DNA from: Olleya sp. Bg11-27
Lineage (GTDB): Bacteria; Bacteroidota; Bacteroidia; Flavobacteriales; Flavobacteriaceae
Length of the DNA: 64,000 nucleotides
Assembly (NCBI RefSeq): GCF_002831645.1
Contig: NZ_CP025117.1
Span: forward strand, 2,619,001 to 2,683,000
Direction: 5' to 3'
Below, piece after piece: positions 26,139-33,663 of the stretch. A program made the translations under genes and the position numbers. Position 1 is the first letter of the stretch. Every line of letters starts with the position of its first letter. The notes under the pieces were generated by a model. The model was not told the origin of the DNA. It searched no databases and was given only the letters and a program-made list of their open reading frames with translations.

Positions 26139-28580
26139 TTATTTATTACCTATTCTTATAATATCTGCAAATAAGCCAGAAGCTGTAACATCTGCTCCAG
26201 CACCAGCACCTTTAACAATTAAAGGCTGTTCTGGATAACGCTGTGTGTAAAACATAACTATATTATCTTTTCCTTCTAAGTTATAAAAAGGGTGGCCTTC
26301 AGGTATTTCTTGTAGGCCTACCTTAGCTTTTCCGTTTTTATATTCGGCAACATATTTAAGTTGACAATTATTAGCTTTTGCAGAGGCGTATAATTTTTGA
26401 AAATGGGCTTCGTCATCAATTAGTGTCTCGTAAAAATTATCGACTGATGTGCTGTCTAAATTAGCTTTAGTTAAAAAAGACTCGTTAACAATATCTTCAA
26501 TTTCCATTGGAACTCCGTTTTCACGTGCCAGAATTAATATTTTTCTAGCGACATCAATTCCGCTTAAATCAATACGAGGGTCAGGTTCTGTATAACCTTC
26601 AAATTGCGCTTGTTTTACAGTGTCGTGGAAATTCTTTTTATCACTAAAATTATTAAATACAAAGTTTAAACTACCAGATAAGACAGCTTGAATGCTAATC
26701 ACTTTGTCTCCAGAAGCGACTAAATTATTAAGGGTATTTATGATAGGTAAACCTGCACCAACATTAGTTTCGTATAAAAAAGAAGCATTGTACTTAAGTG
26801 ATAAGTCTTGTAGGCTTTTATAGTTGATATATTTATCAGAACATGCTATTTTGTTACAAGCAACGACCGCTACACTTTGTTTTAAATAGTTTTGATAAAC
26901 AGCAGCTACATCATGATTTGCAGTGACATCTACAAAGATGCTATTTCTTAAATTTAAGCTGATAACTTTTTGGAAAAAACCTTCTATACTCGATGGTTCT
27001 GCATGATGAAACTGATCCGTCCAATTATTTAAATCAATCCCTTTTGGATCAAATATCATTTTTTTGGAATTGGCCATTCCAACTATTTTGACGTCTAATT
27101 TTAAATTTTTCTTTAAAAAGCTATGTTGTTGATGGATTTGATCAATTAATTTTTCTCCAACATTACCAATTCCTGTAATAAATACATTGAGCTGTTTAGT
27201 ATTAGTCTCAAAGAAACGTTCATGCAAACTGTTTAATGCTTTGCTAACATCTTTTTCGCTAATAACTGCAGAGATATTTTTCTCAGAAGCCCCTTGTGCG
27301 ATTGCTCTAACATTAATATTATTTTTTCCTAATGTACTAAATAATTTCCCGCTAATTCCTTGATGACTTTTCATATTATCACCAATTAAAGCAATAATGG
27401 ATAGGCCTTTTTCTACAATTATAGGGTTGATTTTATGTAAAGAAATCTCATACTCGAACGCTAGATTAATCGCGTTTTCCGCTTTTTCAGCATTACTAAT
27501 ATCTATTCCAAAACAAATAGAATGTTCTGAAGAAGCCTGCGTAATAAAAATGATATTAATTTTTTCGTTAGCTAGTGTTTCAAACAAACGTTTTGAAAAT
27601 CCAGGAATACCAACCATTCCACTACCTTCTAATGTTAAAAGTGCGACATTATCTATATGGCTAATGCCTTTAACTGTAAGATTGCTTTCCTTTTTCTGAT
27701 TAGAAATAACCGTTCCTACCGCTTCAGGATGTAACGTGTTTTTTATATGAATAGGGATCGCTAAGTTTAAAACAGGTTGTACCGTTGGTGGATATAATAC
27801 TTTTGCCCCAAAGTGTGATAATTCCATCGCTTCCTGATACGACAAATTAGCTATTGGGTAGGCTTGTTTCACTAGTTTTGGATTAGTGGTGTACATCCCG
27901 CTAACATCAGTCCAAATTTCTAATTGTTCTACTTTTAAAGCTGCAGCTATTATGGCTGCAGTAAAATCTGAACCTCCGCGACCTAACGTTGTGATTTCGC
28001 CAGCTTGAGATTTGGACACAAATCCAGGTAATACTGTAATTTGCTGATTCGCTTTATTAAAGTAGTCTATTATATTTTTATTTGTAATGTCATAGTTAAC
28101 TTCCGCTTTAGTAAAGTTAGAATTGGTTACAATTAGATCTTGACTATTTTTCAGAAATGCATTTAATCCCATGCCTTCCATTGTTTTTGCAATGATAAAA
28201 GAGGATAGTATCTCTCCGTAACTCACTAGCTTATCTGATGTTTTAGGTGACAATTCGTTAATTAAAAAAATACCATTAAGTAATTGATTAAGCGCTTCAA
28301 ATTTTTGATCAACTTCAGTAATAATAGCTTTAGACTCTGAGGTTAATCCTTCAATAACTTTATAGTGAATGCTTTTAATTTTATCCAAAACCGTTAGATA
28401 AGACTTGTCTTTTTGCTTAGCTAATGCTCCTGCTTGAAGTAATTTGTCTGTGACACCACCAACTGCGGAAACAACACAAACGATTGGACTAGTAAGAGAT
28501 TCTTTTTGAAGAATGGCTATAACTTTTTTTATGTTTTGTGCTGAACCAACAGAGGTTCCACCAAATTTTAATACTTTCAT
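26139..28580 (-). CDS. thrA: Bifunctional aspartate kinase / homoserine dehydrogenase
   Basis: 813 aa fusion enzyme. Aspartate kinase at 1-290 (MKVLKFGGTSVGSAQNIKKV; TLGRGGSDFTAAIIAAALK), two ACT domains at about 310-460 (VALLTLEGSGMVGIPGFSKR; IALIGDNMKSHQGISGKLFS), and NAD(P)-dependent homoserine dehydrogenase from about 465 (NVFITGIGNVGEKLIDQI; GAGLPIINTL; YTEPDPRIDLSGIDVARKIL). It catalyses the first and third steps to threonine. First structural gene of the operon, 66 bp after a Thr/Ile-rich leader frame, so transcription attenuation is likely besides allosteric control by the ACT domains. Confidence 0.96.
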   Translation of the reverse strand: MKVLKFGGTSVGSAQNIKKVIAILQKESLTSPIVCVVSAVGGVTDKLLQAGALAKQKDKSYLTVLDKIKSIHYKVIEGLTSESKAIITEVDQKFEALNQLLNGIFLINELSPKTSDKLVSYGEILSSFIIAKTMEGMGLNAFLKNSQDLIVTNSNFTKAEVNYDITNKNIIDYFNKANQQITVLPGFVSKSQAGEITTLGRGGSDFTAAIIAAALKVEQLEIWTDVSGMYTTNPKLVKQAYPIANLSYQEAMELSHFGAKVLYPPTVQPVLNLAIPIHIKNTLHPEAVGTVISNQKKESNLTVKGISHIDNVALLTLEGSGMVGIPGFSKRLFETLANEKINIIFITQASSEHSICFGIDISNAEKAENAINLAFEYEISLHKINPIIVEKGLSIIALIGDNMKSHQGISGKLFSTLGKNNINVRAIAQGASEKNISAVISEKDVSKALNSLHERFFETNTKQLNVFITGIGNVGEKLIDQIHQQHSFLKKNLKLDVKIVGMANSKKMIFDPKGIDLNNWTDQFHHAEPSSIEGFFQKVISLNLRNSIFVDVTANHDVAAVYQNYLKQSVAVVACNKIACSDKYINYKSLQDLSLKYNASFLYETNVGAGLPIINTLNNLVASGDKVISIQAVLSGSLNFVFNNFSDKKNFHDTVKQAQFEGYTEPDPRIDLSGIDVARKILILARENGVPMEIEDIVNESFLTKANLDSTSVDNFYETLIDDEAHFQKLYASAKANNCQLKYVAEYKNGKAKVGLQEIPEGHPFYNLEGKDNIVMFYTQRYPEQPLIVKGAGAGADVTASGLFADIIRIGNK

Positions 28581-28583
28581 TTT

Positions 28584-28645
28584 AATTTATTTTATGATAG
28601 AAATTGTAGTTGAAAAACTACCTAAACGGAAGGAATATATAGTTG
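28584..28645 (-). promoter_or_regulatory. Candidate attenuator between leader peptide and thrA
   Basis: On the minus strand three segments compete: AACAACTA right after the leader stop, GGTAGTTTTT in the middle, and CAACTAC after it. The middle one pairs either with the first (AACTA/TAGTT) or with the third (GTAGTT-TTTC-AACTAC, 6 bp). The leader end also folds as ACCC-TTTT-GGGT. The stems are short and no strong T-run follows, so the terminator is weak by eye. Confidence 0.4.
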
Positions 28646-28702
28646 TTAACCCAAAAGGGTAATGGTCATGATTACGCTAAAAATAGTATGTCTTTTTTTC
28701 AT
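28646..28702 (-). CDS. thrL: Thr/Ile-rich leader peptide of the thr operon
   Basis: The 18-codon frame MKKRHTIFSVIMTITLLG ends 66 bp before thrA. Thr occurs 3 times and Ile 3 times, with TIFSVIMTIT as a control region, comparable to E. coli ThrL with its Thr/Ile run; threonine and isoleucine are the end products that should be sensed. Another ATG three codons upstream (28711) would add MHK, but a -7 motif at 28722-28729 puts the transcript start near 28716, favouring 28702. The gene overlaps the upstream region of nnr on the other strand. Confidence 0.6.
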   Translation of the reverse strand: MKKRHTIFSVIMTITLLG

Positions 28703-28721
28703 TTTATGCATCTATACCTAT

Positions 28722-28729
28722 CAAATGTA
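28722..28729 (-). promoter_or_regulatory. Bacteroidota -7 promoter motif for the thr operon
   Basis: TACATTTG on the minus strand fits TAnnTTTG. A TTTTTTG lies 16 bp upstream, somewhat short of the usual -33 spacing. It is placed directly before the leader peptide. Confidence 0.45.
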
Positions 28730-28805
28730 TTACATTTACTGTTATCAAAAAAACAATACATCAATTTTTGCGAGATTGATAATTAATAGCCAATATATTA
28801 TTAAA

Positions 28806-30365
28806 ATGAAAATATTTTCGAAAGAACAAATTTATGAAGGTGATGCATTAACTGCTAAAAAACAAGGTATTACATCTACGGATTTAATGGAGCGTGCAGG
28901 TATACAAATCTTTAATTGGTTGCATATGCGTATGCAAGGCGCACAAGTTCCAATCCATGTGTTTTGTGGTATTGGTAACAATGGAGGAGATGGTTTGGTA
29001 GTCGCTAGACATTTGGTAACGCATGGTTATAATGTTAAGACTTATATTGTAAATTATAGTACAACACGATCAAAAGATTTTTTATTGAATTATGATCGTA
29101 TAAAAAACACCACTAAAGATTGGCCTGTTTTATTAAGTGAGAGTAGTGATTTTCCAGTAATAGATGAAAAAGATATTATAGTAGATGCTATTTTAGGTAT
29201 TGGTCTAAATAGAGCTATTGAAGGTTGGGTTAAGAATTTATTTTGTCATTTTAGAGACACTAAGGCGTTTGTTTTATCTATAGATTTGCCTTCTGGATTG
29301 AGTACTAGTGCTACGCCGGAGGATGCGGAGTGTGTGGTAAATGCGGGATATACATTGAGTTTTCAAACCCCTAAATTAGTGTTCTTTTTGCCAGAAACGG
29401 CGAAGTATACTGTGCAATGGGAAGTTTTGGATATAGGTATTGATCCTGAATATTTACATGTAACACCAACTGAAGCCGAATTGATTGGTAAAAATGAAGT
29501 CTTACCATTATACAAACCAAGAGAAAAATATAGTAATAAAGGTGATTTTGGTCATGCTTTAGTCATCGGAGGAAGCTATGGAAAGATAGGTGCTGTTACT
29601 TTGGCTAGTCATGGAGCACTATCTATTGGAGCAGGAAAAGTGACCGCTTTTACGCCTAAATGTGGTTATATCCCTTTACAAACAGGTTTTCCGGAAGCAA
29701 TGGTTATTACGGATACTGATGAAGAAAAAATTACTGATATTAAATTTGATATTAAACCTGATGTTATTGCATTTGGAGTAGGCGTGGGATCTGATGCAAA
29801 AACAAGTAGTGCTTTTGAAACCTTTTTGAAAACAAACACAACGCCTTTAGTTATTGATGCTGATGGAATTAATATACTTTCTAAAAAGAAAGCATTACTA
29901 AAATTATTACCAGAAAATACGGTGTTAACACCACATCCAAAAGAGTTAGAAGGTTTAGTTGGGAAGTGGAAAGATGATTTTGATAAACTTAAAAAAACGA
30001 AAGCATTTTCAAAAAAATATAAGTGTATTGTTGTTATCAAAGGCGCGAATACAATTACGGTTTTTGAAGATAAATTATATGTTAATTCTACAGGAAATCC
30101 TGGTTTAGCAACAGCAGGAACAGGAGATGTACTAACAGGAATAATTGCAGGGTTAATAGCACAGGGGTATGACACTTTAGCAGCAACATTATTTGGAGTG
30201 TATTTACATGGTAAATCTGCCGACTTACTTATTGAAGATTTAGGATATCAAAGCTTTATTGCTAGTCATGTTATTGAAGGTATACCTTTGGCGTATTTGG
30301 ATTTGTTCAAACAACCGGAGCAACCGCAACCAGAAAACGAAGATACTGAAGCACCTAAAAATTAA
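28806..30365 (+). CDS. nnr: Bifunctional NAD(P)H-hydrate epimerase / ADP-dependent dehydratase
   Basis: 519 aa from MKIFSKEQIYEGD; the frame continues 48 codons upstream but that part is hydrophobic, not conserved, and overlaps the thr leader, so the internal ATG is chosen. YjeF-N epimerase domain at about 5-210 (FCGIGNNGGDGLVVARHL; ILGIGLNRAIEGWV). Carbohydrate kinase-like dehydratase domain at 225-505 (GDFGHALVIGGSYGKIGAVT; VLTPHPKELEGLVG; GNPGLATAGTGDVLTGIIAG). It repairs hydrated NADH and NADPH. Cytoplasmic housekeeping enzyme. Confidence 0.95.
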   Translation: MKIFSKEQIYEGDALTAKKQGITSTDLMERAGIQIFNWLHMRMQGAQVPIHVFCGIGNNGGDGLVVARHLVTHGYNVKTYIVNYSTTRSKDFLLNYDRIKNTTKDWPVLLSESSDFPVIDEKDIIVDAILGIGLNRAIEGWVKNLFCHFRDTKAFVLSIDLPSGLSTSATPEDAECVVNAGYTLSFQTPKLVFFLPETAKYTVQWEVLDIGIDPEYLHVTPTEAELIGKNEVLPLYKPREKYSNKGDFGHALVIGGSYGKIGAVTLASHGALSIGAGKVTAFTPKCGYIPLQTGFPEAMVITDTDEEKITDIKFDIKPDVIAFGVGVGSDAKTSSAFETFLKTNTTPLVIDADGINILSKKKALLKLLPENTVLTPHPKELEGLVGKWKDDFDKLKKTKAFSKKYKCIVVIKGANTITVFEDKLYVNSTGNPGLATAGTGDVLTGIIAGLIAQGYDTLAATLFGVYLHGKSADLLIEDLGYQSFIASHVIEGIPLAYLDLFKQPEQPQPENEDTEAPKN

Positions 30366-30370
30366 CTATT

Positions 30371-30420
30371 ATAAAGCATAAAAAAAGCGAACTATTCAGT
30401 TCGCTTTTTTTATGCTTTAT
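30371..30420. terminator. Strong bidirectional terminator
   Basis: Perfect 23 bp stem (ATAAAGCATAAAAAAAGCGA...) with loop ATTC. It serves nnr on the plus strand and the TlpA-like gene on the minus strand, whose stops lie 6 and 12 bp away. Confidence 0.92.
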
Positions 30421-30431
30421 TTTAATGTTTT

Positions 30432-31490
30432 TTAGATTCCAAAAGAACTAAAGTAGTCTTTTATTTTTGAGTAAGATGGTCTAGGGGCATCTGCATTAAC
30501 AATATTTCCATTTGGATCAATTAAGATAAATCTAGGAATAGAGTTGATTTTGTAACCTGTTACAAAATCAGATTGAAAGGCTTTGTCAGAAAATAATTGG
30601 ATACCACTCATTTGCTTTTCAGTAATCATTTTTTTCCACCCTTCTTTAGCTAAATTAAAAGATGCTTCTTTGCTTCCTGCTCTGTAGCCTCTTCCATCAT
30701 CTGTAGATATACTAACAAAAGCAATGTTTTTACCTTCGTAATCTTTTTCTAATGATTGTAATGAAGGAATTTCTCCAATACAAGGACCACACCAAGTTGC
30801 CCAAACATCAATATAGACGTACTTACCTTTTAAGTCCGATAAAGATACAGTGCCACCTTTATAATTTTCATAATTATCAAAAGTAGGAGATACTGTTCCT
30901 GCAGGTAATTCTTGTTTTAATTTAATGCCACCTAAAACATAACCTTTTAAGCCGTTAAGCATTGGTGCAACTTGCGCTTTTGATTCTGCTATAAGCGTGG
31001 AGTCTATGGTTGCATTTTTATCATAAAAAGCAAGCATTTCGGTTTCCAAACTCTTTATTTTGGTCTCTAAACCTGCTTGGTCTAAACTTTTTAAAGCCTC
31101 AATATCCACTAAGTCTTCTTCAAATTTTAATTTTTCAATTAAAAAATTAGTTTTTTCTGCACCTTTACCAGATATAATAATAGATTCTTTAAAAACTTTA
31201 GTATCTAAAGTCATTTTTAAATCCATGTCATTTGCTAAAAAGATATTAGTTTGTTCTTTACCGTCGTACAATCCGTAAACTCCAGATTTAACTTTTAAAG
31301 TATCAGTAAAAGTACCATCTTCGTTTACTTTTATAGTCCTTTTAAAGTCTCTACCTTGATAAACAAATAAAGAATCACTGTTTTTATTTTCTATCTTACC
31401 AGAAAAAGTAGCGTAATCTTTTGGCTTAGGTTCTTCTTTTTTGCAAGCAACAATTGATAAAGCTGCTAAACAGACTAATAGTTTTTTCAT
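30432..31490 (-). CDS. TlpA-like thioredoxin-fold lipoprotein
   Basis: 352 aa from MKKLLVCLAALSIVACKKEE (lipobox IVAC); the ATG eight codons upstream is less likely. A DUF4369-like beta domain (about 25-130) precedes a helical spacer and a TlpA/AhpC-TSA thioredoxin domain from about 215, with WATWCGPCIGEIP as redox centre and SIPRFILIDPNGNI containing the cis-Pro. Periplasm-facing, it reduces disulfides or supports cytochrome maturation; many flavobacteria have several such proteins. Monocistronic with a shared terminator. Confidence 0.9.
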   Translation of the reverse strand: MKKLLVCLAALSIVACKKEEPKPKDYATFSGKIENKNSDSLFVYQGRDFKRTIKVNEDGTFTDTLKVKSGVYGLYDGKEQTNIFLANDMDLKMTLDTKVFKESIIISGKGAEKTNFLIEKLKFEEDLVDIEALKSLDQAGLETKIKSLETEMLAFYDKNATIDSTLIAESKAQVAPMLNGLKGYVLGGIKLKQELPAGTVSPTFDNYENYKGGTVSLSDLKGKYVYIDVWATWCGPCIGEIPSLQSLEKDYEGKNIAFVSISTDDGRGYRAGSKEASFNLAKEGWKKMITEKQMSGIQLFSDKAFQSDFVTGYKINSIPRFILIDPNGNIVNADAPRPSYSKIKDYFSSFGI

Positions 31491-31617
31491 TATTATAGTT
31501 TTAATTTCATTCAAAAATATAGAGAATTATTAGGGATATAAAGTTTTTTTTTAATTATTAACAATTCCTTGCATATTATTATAGTATTGATGACTTTTGA
31601 ATAGTTAAAATAAGACA

Positions 31618-33126
31618 ATGAATACAACACACATTATATCTTCAACGCCATTAGATTTGGCTACTATACAATCAATAATTTTAGAACAGAAAACACTAAA
31701 GTTATCTGCAGAATCTATCACAAAAATAGAAGACTGTAGGGCGTTTTTAGATAAGAAAATGACTTCCGTATCTAGACCTATTTATGGTATAAATACGGGT
31801 TTTGGATCGTTGTATAATGTTAAGATTAGTACAGAAAACTTAACAAAACTTCAAGAAAATCTTATGATGTCTCATGCTTGTGGGACTGGAGATTTAGTGC
31901 CTGAATCGATTGTTAAATTAATGTTGTTATTAAAAATACAATCCTTAAGTTATGGGCACTCAGGTGTACAGTTGCAAACGGTGATGCGTTTAATAGATTT
32001 TTATAATCATGATGTTTTACCATTAGTTTATACACAAGGCTCTTTGGGAGCCTCGGGAGATTTGGCACCTTTGGCGCATATGTCACTACCTTTAATAGGT
32101 AAAGGAAAAGTGAGTTTTAATGGGGAAGTGGTAGAAGCGGAGGTCGTTTTAAAACATTTTAATTGGGAACCAATCACCTTATTGTCTAAAGAGGGCTTAG
32201 CGTTATTAAATGGGACTCAGTTTATGAGTGCCTACGGGACTTTTATACTATTAAAATCTTATAAATTATCTTATTTAGCAGACTTAATTGGTAGTGTCTC
32301 TATTGATGCTTTTGATGGTAGAATTGAGCCTTTTAATGAATTAATACATTTAGTTAGACCGCATAATGGTCAGTTAAAAACGGCACAGCGTGTTCGTGAT
32401 TTTTTAGAAGGAAGCGAAATAATTACCCAAGAAAAGCAACACGTACAAGATCCTTATAGTTTTAGATGCATACCGCAAGTACATGGTGCTACTAAGGACA
32501 CTTTAGCTTTTGTAGAGAAAACGTTTACTACAGAAATTAATTCGGTGACCGATAATCCTAATATTTTTGCTAAAGATGATGAGATTATTTCCGGTGGTAA
32601 TTTCCATGGACAACCATTAGCATTGGCTTTAGATTATTTGAAAATTGCTATGGCGGAATTAGGTAATATCTCTGAAAGACGTGTATTTCAATTAGTGTCG
32701 GGACTTAGAGGTTTACCTGCTTTTTTAGTTGATAATCCAGGTTTAAATTCTGGTTTTATGATTCCGCAATACACAGCAGCAAGTATTGTTAGTGCTAATA
32801 AGCAATTAGCAACTCCTGCTTCGGTTGATTCTATAGTCTCTAGTAATGGTCAGGAAGATCATGTTAGTATGGGGGCTAATGCGGCGACGCAAGCTTATAC
32901 TTTGATTAATAATGTTGAGCGCGTATTGGCTATCGAATTGTTTAATGCTTCTCAAGCATTGGCTTTTAGAGCACCTTTAAAATCTAGTGATTTTATTGAA
33001 CAATTTTTATCTACCTATCGTGAGGTTGTTCCTTTTATTAATGAGGACGAGATTTTACATAATAGTATTCAAGCATCGATAGATTTTATTAATACACTGG
33101 GTATTGATAGTGATGAGTTGTTTTAA
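31618..33126 (+). CDS. hutH: Histidine ammonia-lyase
   Basis: 502 aa. The MIO prosthetic group forms from Ala-Ser-Gly in GSLGASGDLAPLAHMSLPLI. N-terminal YGINTGFGSLYNVKIS holds the catalytic Tyr loop; ENLMMSHACGTGD has the Ser-His pair typical of histidine rather than tyrosine specificity; FHGQPLALALDYLKIAMAEL is the conserved core. It deaminates histidine to urocanate. The other hut genes are not adjacent, which is usual in this group. Confidence 0.9.
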   Translation: MNTTHIISSTPLDLATIQSIILEQKTLKLSAESITKIEDCRAFLDKKMTSVSRPIYGINTGFGSLYNVKISTENLTKLQENLMMSHACGTGDLVPESIVKLMLLLKIQSLSYGHSGVQLQTVMRLIDFYNHDVLPLVYTQGSLGASGDLAPLAHMSLPLIGKGKVSFNGEVVEAEVVLKHFNWEPITLLSKEGLALLNGTQFMSAYGTFILLKSYKLSYLADLIGSVSIDAFDGRIEPFNELIHLVRPHNGQLKTAQRVRDFLEGSEIITQEKQHVQDPYSFRCIPQVHGATKDTLAFVEKTFTTEINSVTDNPNIFAKDDEIISGGNFHGQPLALALDYLKIAMAELGNISERRVFQLVSGLRGLPAFLVDNPGLNSGFMIPQYTAASIVSANKQLATPASVDSIVSSNGQEDHVSMGANAATQAYTLINNVERVLAIELFNASQALAFRAPLKSSDFIEQFLSTYREVVPFINEDEILHNSIQASIDFINTLGIDSDELF

Positions 33127-33209
33127 ATCTGTTTTTTAAAGGATACTTTTAAAAAGTTGAGGATTAGCACTTTATTGTTGCTTTGCTTAACAATGGAATG
33201 TCAGTTTTA

Positions 33210-33602
33210 TTATAATTTATTATTAGAATTTTCTTTGATAATTTTTGAAGCCCATGTTTTTGCGTCTTCTATATCCGTGAAAATTTCAAAAGGTTTGTTT
33301 AAAAATAAGCGTTCAATTTCGGCATTTTTTCCGGATTGCGTTTGAGATACGACAGCAAAGCCTTGTAAGGTTTTTATTTGAGAAACATCCTTGTAAATTA
33401 TTGGATCTACGGAATAGGAGTGTATTCTGTTAGTAATATAAACAAAAGGCATGCCTTTAAAAGCAAGAGAGGCAAAATATATTATGGCATCCGATAGTGC
33501 TTTGTTAAGGGTGATACCTTCATCTATTTCTGCAATTATTATATTACCAGAAACCAAAAGGGAGCAAAAGGATAGTTTCGTTTTTGTATACATTTTTGAC
33601 AA
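33210..33602 (-). CDS. STAS/SpoIIAA-like small protein
   Basis: 130 aa, alternating strands and helices: FCSLLVSGNIIIAEIDEGIT, DAIIYFASLAFKGMPFVYIT, GFAVVSQTQSGKNAEIERLF and a final helix DIEDAKTWASKII. This pattern fits the STAS/SEC14-like proteins of flavobacteria. An ATG three codons in (33593) is an equally possible start. The gene starts only 4-13 bp downstream of the terminator hairpin of clpC, so it is expressed from read-through or from a promoter inside that region. Confidence 0.65.
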   Translation of the reverse strand: MSKMYTKTKLSFCSLLVSGNIIIAEIDEGITLNKALSDAIIYFASLAFKGMPFVYITNRIHSYSVDPIIYKDVSQIKTLQGFAVVSQTQSGKNAEIERLFLNKPFEIFTDIEDAKTWASKIIKENSNNKL

Positions 33603-33605
33603 ATT

Positions 33606-33639
33606 AAAAAAGCTTCACTTAAGTTAGTGAAGCTTTTTT
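33606..33639. terminator. Hairpin terminator downstream of clpC
   Basis: Arms AAAAAAGCTTCACT and AGTGAAGCTTTTTT pair perfectly around TAAGTT. It ends the clpC transcript on the minus strand. Confidence 0.88.
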
Positions 33640-33663
33640 TGATTTGCAAATATATCTCTAATT

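Noticed and set aside
28662-28805. N-terminal extension of the nnr protein
   Set aside because: Hydrophobic, not part of the YjeF fold, and overlapping the thr leader region; the ATG at 28806 fits the family start.
31618-33126. Tyrosine ammonia-lyase
   Set aside because: The Ser-His pair in the MMSHACG segment is typical of histidine ammonia-lyase; still, substrate is not proven.
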